Positions 9,385-17,990 of a DNA stretch of 64,000 nt are shown in pieces; positions within the stretch are counted from its first letter, which is position 1; each line of letters opens with the position of its first letter. A model generated the notes under the pieces. The model ran no database searches. It had not been told where the DNA came from and saw only the letters and a program-made list of their open reading frames with translations. The position numbers and the translations under genes were made by a program. This DNA is from Calothrix sp. NIES-2098. Lineage in GTDB: Bacteria > Cyanobacteriota > Cyanobacteriia > Cyanobacteriales > Nostocaceae. Location: positions 1,176,001-1,240,000 of the forward strand of contig AP018172.1 of assembly GCA_002368175.1 (NCBI GenBank), in the 5' to 3' direction.

Positions 9385-10794
9385 ATGAATAAGTCTCAAT
9401 CCGCCAAACTTGATGTCGATCTCAATGCCCCTACTGATGCTGTCAACGATATCTATATAGAGCAAGACAATACCCAAAACTCGGCGTTTGAGCCTGATGT
9501 TGCGCTCGATCCCCTGCCATCCGTTGCAGATTCCGTGCCGAATTCTCGCGTGCGCAAACGACGCATCTGGTTGCTCGTGCTGGGAGCCATTACCCTAGCA
9601 GTAGCCACAGTCTTTGGCTGGCGGTGGTGGCAATTCCAACACACTCATATCAGTACAGATAATGCTCAGATTCAAGGTCATGTTTCTCCCATTGCCCCTA
9701 AAATCTCTGCCACCGTGCAGAAAATTCAGGTAAAGGAAGGCGATCGTGTCAAAGCCGGACAACCGCTAATTATCCTTGAAAACCAAGACTTAAATCTGAA
9801 TGTGCAACAGGCAGAAGCGAATTTCGCCGCAGCCCAAGCCCAATTGCAAAGCGCCGCAGATACTGTACCTTTAACTAGCCAAACAAATATCGCTCAATTA
9901 CAGCAAGCGCAAGCGAACTTAGCTGCCAGTGAGTCGGCAGCGATCGCAGCCAAAGCGGAAGTTAGCCAAGCTCAAGCAGTAGTAGATGCCAATCGAGCAA
10001 AGGTGGCGCAAGCGCAAACTGAGGTAAATAAAACCCAAGCTGATTTCCGTCGCTATAAAACCCTATATAGAGAAGGTGCGATTGCCGCCCAGCAACGCGA
10101 TACAGCAAGAGCAGCATGGGAAAATGCCTTAGCAAATCTTACCGCCGCCAAGCAAACTGTCGCTCAAGCCCAAGCTCAGGTGAATAATGCTCAAGCTCAG
10201 TTACAAAAAGCCTTAGCTCAAGCTGAAGCCGCTAGAGGGCAGGTAGCAGAAACTCGGATTTCTGGGCAGAAAGTTGTAGTGCAAAAGAGCCAAACCAAGC
10301 AGGCGCAAGCACAGGTGGCACAAGCTGCTGCCGCCTTGGCGCTAGCTCGGCAGCAAATTAAATACACGGTTATTCAAGCTCCTCTAAGTGGTTATGTGGG
10401 AAAGCTGACGGCGCAAGTTGGGCAAAAAGTTGATATCGGCCAACCTTTACTCTCGATAGTGCCGTTAGACACCGAGCAAATTTATGTAGAGGCTAATTTT
10501 AGAGAGACAACCCTGAAAAACTTATATATCGGAGAGCCAGCAGAAATTGAAGTTGATGCCTATCCTGGTGAAGTTTTTCGGGCAACGGTTGTGGGAATTA
10601 GCCCAGCTACAGGATCGAGTTTCGCTCTGCTACCGCCAGATAATGCCACAGGTAACTACAACAAAGTAGTGCAGTGGCTACCAGTACGTTTAAATTTTCA
10701 TCCCGATGCCGATCCCCAACATAAGTTGCGGGCAGGGCTAAGTGTCAAGGTGACTGTAAATACTACCCCAGCTAAATATGGCTACAAACATTAA
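9385..10794 (+). CDS. HlyD-family membrane fusion protein (EmrA-like)
   Basis: The 469-residue protein has a cytoplasmic N-terminus, one membrane anchor at about residues 61-79 (IWLLVLGAITLAVATVFGW) and a split biotinyl-lipoyl domain (ISTDNAQIQGHVSPIAPKIS and later YTVIQAPLSGYVGKL). Between them is a very long Ala/Gln-rich coiled coil of about 190 residues. It then has the beta-barrel region (EANFRETTLKNLYIGEPAEI). It should join an inner-membrane MFS pump to an outer-membrane channel. The start codon of the pump gene lies inside its 3' end (17-nt overlap), which indicates translational coupling. The TetR operator upstream is its likely control. Coiled-coil length exceeds that of many EmrA proteins. 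Confidence 0.93.
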   Translation: MNKSQSAKLDVDLNAPTDAVNDIYIEQDNTQNSAFEPDVALDPLPSVADSVPNSRVRKRRIWLLVLGAITLAVATVFGWRWWQFQHTHISTDNAQIQGHVSPIAPKISATVQKIQVKEGDRVKAGQPLIILENQDLNLNVQQAEANFAAAQAQLQSAADTVPLTSQTNIAQLQQAQANLAASESAAIAAKAEVSQAQAVVDANRAKVAQAQTEVNKTQADFRRYKTLYREGAIAAQQRDTARAAWENALANLTAAKQTVAQAQAQVNNAQAQLQKALAQAEAARGQVAETRISGQKVVVQKSQTKQAQAQVAQAAAALALARQQIKYTVIQAPLSGYVGKLTAQVGQKVDIGQPLLSIVPLDTEQIYVEANFRETTLKNLYIGEPAEIEVDAYPGEVFRATVVGISPATGSSFALLPPDNATGNYNKVVQWLPVRLNFHPDADPQHKLRAGLSVKVTVNTTPAKYGYKH

Positions 10795-12367
10795 TCGTTC
10801 CAATGTCAACCAAGCTGGTTATGTTCAGGGGCCTCTGAAGTGGGCGATCGCCTTTTCTGCTGCCCTTGGTGCAATTCTAGAAGTGATTGATACCAGCATT
10901 GTCAACGTGGCTCTGACCTCAATGCAAGCCAGCCTCGGGGCAACTGTGAGTGAAATTGGCTGGGTAGTCAGCGGATATGCGATCGCCAACGTCGTCATGA
11001 TTCCCTTATCTGCTTGGTTGGGAGATTACTTTGGCAAAAAAAACTACTTTATTTTTTCGCTGATTGGCTTCACCATCGCCTCAGTTGTCTGTGGGCTAGC
11101 GATTAATCTCCCCATGCTGGTTGTCTCCCGGATTGCCCAAGGATTATTTGGTGGGGGATTGCTAGCAAAAGCCCAAGCTATCTTATTTGAAACATTTCCT
11201 CCCGCTGAACAAGGTTTAGCCCAAGCAGTCTTTGGGGTAGGAGTGATTTCTGGCCCAGCCATTGGCCCGACTTTAGGAGGCTACCTCACCGATGGTTTAG
11301 GTTGGCGCTGGATTTTCTTTGTGAATATTCCTTTTGGCATCTTGGCTGTGGTGATGTGTTGGATGTTTTTACCCAAGGATAAAGATAAAAGTCAGGCACA
11401 AAGCCAAGCCGTCGATTGGTTGGGGATCGGGTTTTTAGTACTTGCGATTGGCTGTTTACAAACCTTCTTAGAAGAAGGAGAGAGTGATGACTGGTTTTCC
11501 TCCGGCTTCATCACCAGCTTGGCTATTACCAGCGTTGTGGGATTGGCACTATTTATTTGGCAAGAACTCAGAACGCCTCATCCTGCTGTAGATTTAAGAG
11601 TGCTACATCACCGTTCCTTAGCAGCGGGGAGTGTTTTATCTGCGGTTGTAGGAATGGGATTGTATGGTGCACTATTTGCTGTGCCGATTTTTGCTCAGAG
11701 TATTCTGCAATTTACCGCTACTCAGACAGGACTTTTATTGGCTCCTGGTGCTTTAGCTTCAGCGATTGTCATGGTGATGTTAGGTAAATTATCTACCAAA
11801 ATCGATGCCAGAATTTTAATTGCGATCGGCGGTGTGGGCACAGCTATGGTGATGTTTGATTTGTCAAAGCTCACCTCCCAAACTGGAGCCGATGATTTAT
11901 TTTGGCCTTTGGTATGGCGTGGGGCTTTTACGGTACTCATGTTTTTGCCTTTAAGTTTGGCAACTTTAGGGCCGCTTCCCAAAAAAGATGTATCAGCAGG
12001 ATCGGGCTTTTACAACCTCACCCGACAACTCGGTGGTAGCGTTGGTATTGCGATTCTCACTACGCTACTGGATAAACGCGAAGCTTTTCATCGAGCCATG
12101 TTGTTAGCAAACCTTACCCCTTATAGCCCAGAAACGAATCAGCGTCTTGATTTACTAACTGGGGCGATGCAAAGCCAAGGTATGGATGCAGCCACAGCAC
12201 ATCAGCAAGCACTGGCTTTACTGAGCCAAACAGTAGATGTCCAAGCAGCTGTTTTGTCTTTTGCAGATATATTTCGTGTGGTGGGAGTAGCGTTTCTTTG
12301 CTCGTTGCCTTTGTTGCTATTTTTGGGTAAAGGTGGAGCAGGAGCAAAAGCACCAGTGGGTCATTAG
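10778..12367 (+). CDS. DHA2-family MFS drug efflux transporter (EmrB/QacA type)
   Basis: The 529-residue protein is strongly hydrophobic, with about 14 membrane helices as in the DHA2 group. Motifs include LEVIDTSIVNVALTSMQ in helix 1 (DHA2 motif D1), WLGDYFGKKNYF after helix 2 (motif A), RIAQGLFGGGLLAKAQAIL (motif B) and GVGVISGPAIGPTLGGYLTD (motif C). It exports drugs or metabolites by proton antiport, working with the HlyD protein encoded just upstream and overlapping by 17 nt. The substrate is unknown. A GC-rich hairpin follows the stop. Confidence 0.94.
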   Translation: MATNINRSNVNQAGYVQGPLKWAIAFSAALGAILEVIDTSIVNVALTSMQASLGATVSEIGWVVSGYAIANVVMIPLSAWLGDYFGKKNYFIFSLIGFTIASVVCGLAINLPMLVVSRIAQGLFGGGLLAKAQAILFETFPPAEQGLAQAVFGVGVISGPAIGPTLGGYLTDGLGWRWIFFVNIPFGILAVVMCWMFLPKDKDKSQAQSQAVDWLGIGFLVLAIGCLQTFLEEGESDDWFSSGFITSLAITSVVGLALFIWQELRTPHPAVDLRVLHHRSLAAGSVLSAVVGMGLYGALFAVPIFAQSILQFTATQTGLLLAPGALASAIVMVMLGKLSTKIDARILIAIGGVGTAMVMFDLSKLTSQTGADDLFWPLVWRGAFTVLMFLPLSLATLGPLPKKDVSAGSGFYNLTRQLGGSVGIAILTTLLDKREAFHRAMLLANLTPYSPETNQRLDLLTGAMQSQGMDAATAHQQALALLSQTVDVQAAVLSFADIFRVVGVAFLCSLPLLLFLGKGGAGAKAPVGH

Positions 12368-12397
12368 CCAATACGGTTCAGTTGATAACCCAATAAA

Positions 12398-12442
12398 CCA
12401 AAAACCGCGCCTTCTATATGGGGATAGGGCGCGATTGTTTGG
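12398..12442 (+). terminator. Hairpin after the efflux operon
   Basis: The stem CGCGCC pairs with GGGCGCG around a loop of about 15 nt, extended by CCAAAAA on the left and GTTTGG on the right. It begins about 30 nt after the transporter stop codon. Confidence 0.55.
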
Positions 12443-12484
12443 TGATAGGAATGGAGTGGGGAAGGATACCCTTGTTTTTGACTG

Positions 12485-12715
12485 TTAATTCAAATTTCCA
12501 GCTGACTCAACAACTTTCTTTAACTGTTCAAAGGTGATACTACCGTCTTTATCACCATGCATAGCTAACAACTCCTGGGGGCTACTGACGCCTGTTTCTG
12601 CTGAGATGATTGCACTTAAGCCTGGGCTTAAAAAAAGCTCGTTTATGGAAACTTTGCCATCTCGATCTGTATCCAAGGTATTAAAAAGAGATTTAAGCTC
12701 TTGTTCGGTTGCCAT
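12485..12715 (-). CDS. Small EF-hand calcium-binding protein (CSE-like)
   Basis: Starting at the ATG at 12715 (MATEQELKSLF) the protein has 76 residues; an in-frame TTG five codons upstream is less likely. The first EF-hand loop, DTDRDGKVSINE at residues 15-26, is canonical with Asp at 1, 3 and 5, Gly at 6 and Glu at 12. The second, around GDKDGSITFEQ, keeps the central D-K-D-G but has His at loop position 1 and Gln at 12, so it may bind calcium weakly. Length and layout match the small calcium sensor CSE described in Anabaena sp. PCC 7120. A role in calcium signalling is inferred from that family. Confidence 0.75.
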   Translation of the reverse strand: MATEQELKSLFNTLDTDRDGKVSINELFLSPGLSAIISAETGVSSPQELLAMHGDKDGSITFEQLKKVVESAGNLN

Positions 12716-13041
12716 AATTTTTTTGCTCAAAGTAACTAAAATATGAGAGAAAAGGGCGTATTTAGTAATGTTGTTAGCAAGAAAAATGTCTAATCTTCTT
12801 ACTCACACCCAAAGTTTAGTTTAAATCTTAAAATCGTTGCTGCCTTCTGCCTATCAACGCAAAAATTTCACCGCCTTGGGATGATTCTTGAAGGCAAAAG
12901 ACTATGCTCTGCCACAGCACAGTTCAACTAATACCGTTTCACTTTAAGATTGATACACATAGGCAGCAAGGGGCAGGGAGCAGGGGGAAAAAGAAAAATA
13001 TTATCTGTATGTAAATTGGATAATTTATTTTCTGGAAGTTC
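12716..13041. other. Spacer without a visible gene
   Basis: No coding region is supported. It holds a G-rich tract at 12970-12987 whose GCAGGGAGCAGGGGG segment (12973-12987) is the exact reverse complement of 13323-13337, on the far side of the tandem repeat array. Confidence 0.6.
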
Positions 13042-13230
13042 TTAACCAGGCTCTGAACTCCGTTAACCAGGCTCTGAACTCCGTTAACCAGGCTTTGAAC
13101 TCCGTTAACCAGGCTCTGAACTCCGTTAACCAGGCTCTGAACTCCGTTAACCAGGCTCTGAACTCCGTTAACCAGGCTTTGAACTCCGTTAACCAGGCTT
13201 TGAACTCCGTTAACCAGGCTTTTTGCTCCG
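13042..13230 (+). repeat. Tandem array of nine 21-bp units
   Basis: Nine head-to-tail 21-bp units begin with TTAACCAGGCT and end with GAACTCCG. The units differ almost only at one position (CTG or TTG in the middle), and the ninth is altered (TTTTTGCTCCG end). A tenth, decayed unit (TGAATCAG...) follows. The period is a multiple of three, and the frame that reads NSVNQAL repeatedly stays open; in that frame the common variant is silent (Leu CTG or TTG). There is no ATG or good ribosome site, so I treat it as a non-coding repeat. Confidence 0.95.
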
Positions 13231-13468
13231 TGAATCAGTTTTTAACTTTCATGCTGCACTATAAAAACTTTGTCTCCTCAGCAATTTAAAGTAGCTCTAG
13301 TAGGTCAAGGAAGAAGACCCTACCCCCTGCTCCCTGCTCCCGTGCCTCTTCTGGTCACTCCTCACCCAGAATTTTTGAACTTGTGAAGACTCTCAAAACA
13401 TCTGCACCTGAAGTAGATCTGGCAGAGCATAATAACGATGTAGCGCACATTGGCGAGGAGAAAAACCA

Positions 13469-14176
13469 ATGGTTGAAGATAATGGCTCAATTCGCACTCT
13501 CTCGGTTGATATTGGTGGTAGCGGTGTCAAAGTTATGGTATTGGATATCACCGGACATCCTTTAACCGAAAGAGCGCGTTTAGATACACCCCAACCTGCT
13601 AAACCAGAGACGGTGATCAATGCGATTGTAGTCTTAGCTGCTTCTCAAGGTGAATTTCATCGCGTGTCGGTAGGCTTTCCTGGTGTAGTGCGCTATGGAG
13701 TGACAGAAACAGCAGTCAACTTAGACAAGGAATGGATCGGTTTTGATTTACAAACAGCTTTAGCAAAGCAATTAAACAAGCCTGTACGGGTAATTAATGA
13801 TGCAGATATGCAGGGGCTTGGGGCTATATCTGGTAAAGGTTTGGAATTAGTTATTACTTTGGGTACGGGATTTGGTTCGGCTTTATTCATCGATGGTAAG
13901 CTGGTGCCGAATATGGAAATGGGTCATCATCAGTTTCGTAAAGGTGAGACTTACGAAGAACAGCTGGGACGAGTAGCTTTAGAAAAAATTGGTGAGAAAA
14001 AATGGAATAGGCGTTTAGAAAAGGCGATCGCATCTTTGCAACATCTATTCAATTATGATTGCCTATACATTGGCGGTGGTGAAGCTGTTCGCGTCAACCT
14101 TCAGCTACCCTTAAATGTCAAACTCATCCCTAACATCACTGGTTTATTGGGTGGAATTGCTTTGTGGCGAAGTTAG
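13469..14176 (+). CDS. ppgK: Polyphosphate glucokinase (ROK family)
   Basis: The 235-residue protein has the ROK/hexokinase phosphate-binding motif LSVDIGGSGVKVMVLD at its N-terminus, the catalytic region GFPGVVRYG and VINDADMQGLGA (catalytic Asp), and the second phosphate motif ITLGTGFGSALFIDG. The short length and the MEMGHHQFRKGETYE segment are typical of polyphosphate-glucose phosphotransferases, which phosphorylate glucose with polyphosphate instead of ATP in the cytoplasm. The ATG at 13469 is supported by GAGGAG 8 nt upstream. It stands alone, just after the 21-bp repeat array. Confidence 0.85.
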   Translation: MVEDNGSIRTLSVDIGGSGVKVMVLDITGHPLTERARLDTPQPAKPETVINAIVVLAASQGEFHRVSVGFPGVVRYGVTETAVNLDKEWIGFDLQTALAKQLNKPVRVINDADMQGLGAISGKGLELVITLGTGFGSALFIDGKLVPNMEMGHHQFRKGETYEEQLGRVALEKIGEKKWNRRLEKAIASLQHLFNYDCLYIGGGEAVRVNLQLPLNVKLIPNITGLLGGIALWRS

Positions 14177-14207
14177 TCATTTGTCCAAAATTATTCTCCC
14201 TTGTCCT

Positions 14208-14234
14208 CCCACACTCCCCACACTCCCCACACTC
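14208..14234 (+). repeat. Short tandem repeat, three 9-bp units
   Basis: Three consecutive CCCACACTC units occur in a C-rich spacer after ppgK. A similar C-rich CCCCACACTTCCCACACTCC tract is near 15719. Such short tandem repeats are common in Nostocales spacers. Confidence 0.8.
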
Positions 14235-14329
14235 CTCCCCACACCCCCCACTGGCGTAAGCCTACTGAGGGATGCAGCCAGCATAAATCAAACCTATTGA
14301 TTGAAAGGGAAGATTAAGTATGATTAACT

Positions 14330-15343
14330 ATGCAATTAAAACCAATTAATCAGCAAGTGGTAGCTATCGTCGGGGCTTCCAGTGGGATCGGGCGTGACGC
14401 AGCAGTAAAGTTTGCCGAACGTGGTGCGAAGGTTGTAGTTTCTGCACGTAGCGAACCAGGGCTTCAGTCTTTGGTAGATGAGATTCACAATTTGGGCGGT
14501 ACTGCAACTTATGTAGTTGCAGATGTGAGTGATTTTCAGCAAGTAAAGGCGATCGCAGATAAAACTGTAGCAGAATACGGCAGAATCGATACCTGGGTTC
14601 ACGCTGCGGCTACAGGTGTAATTAGTCCTTTCGAGAAAATTACACCAGAGGAGTTTGCCAGAGTTGTTGATGTCACCTTGATGGGACAGGTATATGGGGC
14701 AATGGCAGCACTACCTTATCTCAAACAAGAGGGGCGGGGGGCGTTAATTCATATTTCTTCAATGGAAGGTAGGCGCAGTCTGCCTTTACAAAGCCCTTAC
14801 TCTGCTGCCAAGCATGGTTTGGAAGGATTCCTCGATGCTTTGCGTGTTGAGTTACAACACGAGAAATGGCCGATTAGCGTTACCTCAATCCTACCTGCGA
14901 CAATCAACACACCTTTCTACAATAAAGTTGGCTCTAAATTGGGGGTAAAGCCTACAGGAGTACCGCCATATTATCAACCTAGTTTGGTTGCAGATGCCAT
15001 TCTCTATGCGGCTGAACATCCCACCCGCGATTTTGTGGTTGGGGATGCGGGCAAGATATTAGATTTCGTGCAACGTATTTCACCACCCTTAGCTGATTCT
15101 TTGTTATTAGCGATCGCTTTTCAAGGACAGCGCACGAATGAACCAAAATCAGAAGATGCGCCCAACAATGTTTTTGCGCCAATTGAGGGCTATGACAAAG
15201 TTGAAGGTGACTTTAGAAACTTATCCATACCAAGTTTCTTAGATAATTTGGATAAAAATCCGCCCTTGAAATGGGGTGCATTAGCATTTGCTGCCTTGGG
15301 CATTGCCGCACTTTTGGGTGTATGGGGTAGGAATGATATCTAA
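14330..15343 (+). CDS. Short-chain dehydrogenase/reductase with C-terminal membrane segment
   Basis: The 337-residue protein has the SDR Rossmann motif AIVGASSGIGRDAA near residue 15, the VADVSD adenine-contact motif, and an active site with Ser in HISSMEGRRSLPLQSPYSAAKHGLEGF (YxxxK). The core covers about 250 residues. A tail of about 85 residues ends in a hydrophobic segment, KWGALAFAALGIAALLGVWG, which could anchor it in a membrane. It probably reduces or oxidises an alcohol or ketone with NAD(P)H; the substrate is unknown. It is 153 nt downstream of ppgK on the same strand, with a C-rich repeat between. Confidence 0.9.
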   Translation: MQLKPINQQVVAIVGASSGIGRDAAVKFAERGAKVVVSARSEPGLQSLVDEIHNLGGTATYVVADVSDFQQVKAIADKTVAEYGRIDTWVHAAATGVISPFEKITPEEFARVVDVTLMGQVYGAMAALPYLKQEGRGALIHISSMEGRRSLPLQSPYSAAKHGLEGFLDALRVELQHEKWPISVTSILPATINTPFYNKVGSKLGVKPTGVPPYYQPSLVADAILYAAEHPTRDFVVGDAGKILDFVQRISPPLADSLLLAIAFQGQRTNEPKSEDAPNNVFAPIEGYDKVEGDFRNLSIPSFLDNLDKNPPLKWGALAFAALGIAALLGVWGRNDI

Positions 15344-15757
15344 GTAAAATCTCCAATGAGCGATCTATCGCATTAATTTTGATAGTTTGGTAGTCATATC
15401 ATTTCACGTTAATCATGATACAGATACGTTTGTAGGGGCACACCCATGAACAATATTGTGCCTCTACAATTCGGTCTGTTCACTCAGCACTCGATACTTA
15501 ACACTTTTTAATTGGACTCCTGTAGGTATATCGATTTGGCATTTTGGCAGGTATTTCAATTCTCAAGTTGGTATCTTGAAGTTCGCGAATGTCTTTGTGC
15601 GACAATACCGACTTGCAGAATCCCTCGGCTAACTACCGGGGGTCTTTTTTTGAATGCGCTTCGCGGGTCAATAGTCATTTGTCAAGAGTCCAAAGTCAAA
15701 AGTCAATTAATTATTTCTCCCCACACTTCCCACACTCCCCACCCTCCCTGCTTGCCC
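15344..15757. other. Spacer with a terminator-like hairpin and C-rich tract
   Basis: No convincing gene is present; short open frames here lack start signals and protein-like composition. It contains the hairpin plus T-run at 15622-15651 and a C-rich tract near 15719-15750. Confidence 0.5.
15622..15651 (+). terminator. Intrinsic terminator of unknown transcript
   Basis: The stem CCCTCGG pairs with CCGGGGG (one G-U pair) around CTAACTA and is followed by TCTTTTTTT. It lies about 280 nt after the SDR stop, too far for its usual terminator, and before a gene on the other strand. It may end a small RNA. Confidence 0.55.
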
Positions 15758-16033
15758 TTAGCTATGTGAATCTGAGCGTTTACGAAATAAACCTGTCATA
15801 CTCAAACCAGTAATCAACAAGCCAATTAATCCCAAACCATTTAAAAGTGGGTAAATTTTTTCTAAATGGAAGATTTCTAGCGTATGAATATGCAGCAGAA
15901 ATTCGCCTAATTCGTCTTGGTGCAACCATTCATGGGCAATGGTAAAACTCATACCTGTTAGCACAGACAAAAACAAGGGCAGACATAAGATGATGGCAAT
16001 TTGGCGATGATATTTGCGAAACGCTCGGTTCAT
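15758..16033 (-). CDS. Small PepSY-type membrane protein
   Basis: The 91-residue protein has two membrane helices, IAIILCLPLFLSVLTGMSFTIA at residues 12-33 and a second at about 62-82 (LLNGLGLIGLLITGLSMTGLF). Between them is a short loop containing HEWLHQDELGEFLLHIHT. The layout FRKYHRQ-helix-loop-helix resembles the small cyanobacterial relatives of PepSY-associated membrane proteins, whose role is unknown. It is divergent from the nucleoside transporter at 16108 with a gap of only 74 bp. Confidence 0.7.
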   Translation of the reverse strand: MNRAFRKYHRQIAIILCLPLFLSVLTGMSFTIAHEWLHQDELGEFLLHIHTLEIFHLEKIYPLLNGLGLIGLLITGLSMTGLFRKRSDSHS

Positions 16034-16107
16034 AAGTATTTTCTAGTTAAGTAACTTTAGGTTATCAAACTCATTTGTCATAGAGGGCATATTTTTATGT
16101 ATGCTTT

Positions 16108-17355
16108 GTGACCAAGTTTCTGAGCAGTGCATTTTTCGGAGTCAACATGGAACGCGCCATTTCCGCCCTAGGAATCTTAGTTTTCATAGGTATATCCTAT
16201 GCTCTCTCGGTTAATCGCAGTGCTGTGCGTTGGCGAACTGTGGCCTGGGGCTTAGGTTTAGAATTTACATTTGCACTGCTGATTCTCAAAACTCCTGGAG
16301 GTTTGGTTGCATTTAAGGCTCTAGGAGATGTGGTGAGTAATTTTTTAGCCTTCTCTGATGTTGGTGCTAAATTTGTCTTTGGCGAAAATTTCAAAGACCA
16401 TTTATTTGCTTTTCAAGTGTTACCCACAATTATCTTTTTCTCGGCATTTATTAGTGTCTTGTATTACTACGGCATTTTGCAGCGAGTTGTGAGTGGCATG
16501 GCTTGGGTGATGATGAAGACGATGAAAACATCAGGTTCTGAGTCTTTATCTTGTGCAGGTAACATATTTTTAGGGCCAACTGAGTCAGCGCTAATGGTTA
16601 AACCCTATGTAGCAACTATGACTCAATCCGAACTTCATGCTGTGATGACAGGTGGTTTTGCCACAATTGCGGGAGGAGTATTAGGGGCTTATTTATCATT
16701 TGGTATCCCAGCAGAGCATCTTATAGCCGCTTTCTTTATGACTGCTCCCACTTCTTTAGTGGTATCAAAATTACTTTATCCAGAAACGGAAGTATCTAAG
16801 ACTGCTGGTTCTGCCAAGCTTGATATAGAAACAAATTACGTTAACGCGATCGATGCTACTACGGCAGGGGCAATTGATGGTGTGAAGTTAGCAGTTAACG
16901 TCGGGGTAATGATTATTGCCTTTTTGGGGTTACTGGCTGCTTTCAATGCTTTGTTGGGGTGGTTGGGGGGATTGGTGAATTTACCGCAGTTGTCATTACA
17001 GTGGATTTTGTCTTTTATTATGGCTCCTATCGCCTGGCTGATGGGCGTACCTTGGGCTGATTGTCGCCAAGTAGGGGCGCTATTAGGTACAAAGACAATT
17101 CTTAATGAGTTTATCGCTTTCCTAGATTTAAAAGCATTAATTGCTAGCGGGAAAATTTCTCAAAGAGCAGTAATTATTGCAACTTATGCATTATGTAATT
17201 TTGCGAATATTGGCTCAATTGGAATTACGATTGGTGGTATTGCTGGTATGGCACCCGATCGCCAACACGATTTAGCTCGTATGGGTGTAAAATCGATGAT
17301 TGGCGGCTTACTAGCTGGCTTTATCACTGCTTGTATTGCTGGAATGCTGGTCTGA
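16108..17355 (+). CDS. Concentrative nucleoside transporter (NupC/CNT family)
   Basis: The 415-residue protein has about ten hydrophobic helices and the CNT signatures: GNIFLGPTESALMVKPYVATMTQSELHAVMTGGFATIAGGVLGAYL in the middle (G-x-T-E in the substrate site) and ALLGTKTILNEFIAFLDL plus CNFANIGSIGITIGGI near the end. It should import nucleosides with sodium or protons. The GTG at 16108 gives MTKFLSSAFFGVN before the family's usual start; the ATG at 16147 (MERAISALGILVFIG) aligns with the normal N-terminus of NupC and is a good alternative. Confidence 0.93.
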   Translation: MTKFLSSAFFGVNMERAISALGILVFIGISYALSVNRSAVRWRTVAWGLGLEFTFALLILKTPGGLVAFKALGDVVSNFLAFSDVGAKFVFGENFKDHLFAFQVLPTIIFFSAFISVLYYYGILQRVVSGMAWVMMKTMKTSGSESLSCAGNIFLGPTESALMVKPYVATMTQSELHAVMTGGFATIAGGVLGAYLSFGIPAEHLIAAFFMTAPTSLVVSKLLYPETEVSKTAGSAKLDIETNYVNAIDATTAGAIDGVKLAVNVGVMIIAFLGLLAAFNALLGWLGGLVNLPQLSLQWILSFIMAPIAWLMGVPWADCRQVGALLGTKTILNEFIAFLDLKALIASGKISQRAVIIATYALCNFANIGSIGITIGGIAGMAPDRQHDLARMGVKSMIGGLLAGFITACIAGMLV

Positions 17356-17362
17356 CTCACCT

Positions 17363-17809
17363 TTACTCTTTTTTGATATAACCCAATTTCCAGTTCTCGG
17401 CTTGTTCTAATTGATTTCCTTTACCTTGAATAATTAGCCAAAGCGCAACTCTGGTATTTAAATAAGCTTTGAGTAGATAATGTCCAGGTTGAGCATAAGC
17501 ACCGCCATGATAGGAGTTATCGATATGATAGACAATTCCGCATATGGCACCGTGATTTGGTATTGTAACCTGGATGAATTTGTCAGTTTTATATTCATTG
17601 GCAACGGAAAATATAGCATAGACATGATGTTGACCGCGCCAAGGCTGAATTACTATTTTCTTTGCAGACAAATATTGTTTATCTTGGGCGCTGATAAATT
17701 GGGATGGGCTGCATCTTGTAATGTGCGATCGCTTGTTGAAATAATAACAGCCAAGGATGCCAAATAATGTCAGTGATAAAAGTATAAAAATTAACTGATA
17801 TTTGCGCAC
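17363..17809 (-). CDS. Hypothetical exported or membrane-anchored protein
   Basis: I do not recognise this 148-residue protein. It begins with a signal-like sequence, MRKYQLIFILLSLTLFGILGCYYF. The Cys at 21 after I-L-G could be a lipobox, although Leu at -2 is unusual, so a simple membrane anchor is possible. The rest (IQPWRGQHHVYAIFSVANEY, YHIDNSYHGGAYAQPGHYLLKAYLNTRVALWLIIQG) looks like a small beta-rich domain and should lie outside the cytoplasm. It is convergent with the nucleoside transporter, with 7 nt between the stop codons. Confidence 0.65.
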   Translation of the reverse strand: MRKYQLIFILLSLTLFGILGCYYFNKRSHITRCSPSQFISAQDKQYLSAKKIVIQPWRGQHHVYAIFSVANEYKTDKFIQVTIPNHGAICGIVYHIDNSYHGGAYAQPGHYLLKAYLNTRVALWLIIQGKGNQLEQAENWKLGYIKKE

Positions 17810-17972
17810 GTATTCGATCCAATACTAACTTTTTCGGTTATATTCTAGCGAGTTGCGATCGCACAGCTTGAGAAAGGTGTAACTCGATTACTAAAGATAA
17901 ATGCTATAAAAATGTTTATTAGCAGCTGCTAGACACCATGTGCTAACACTGCTAATTTCTATTCATAAATAG

Positions 17973-17978
17973 TATAAT
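17973..17978 (+). promoter_or_regulatory. -10 element (TATAAT)
   Basis: A consensus TATAAT lies 12 nt before the TTG proposed as start of the response regulator. If used, transcription would start at about 17985 and the mRNA would be almost leaderless. No good -35 box is visible. Confidence 0.4.
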
Positions 17979-17990
17979 ATGTAACCAGTT

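Noticed and set aside
13095..13289. Open frame through the 21-bp repeats (repeated NSVNQAL)
   Set aside because: It has no ATG or GTG start with a ribosome site, and the frame is open only because the repeat length is a multiple of three. Kept as a repeat.
15512..15813. Two overlapping frames of 85 and 74 codons after the SDR gene
   Set aside because: They run through a terminator hairpin and a C-rich tract and have low-complexity translations (SPHTSHTPHPP).
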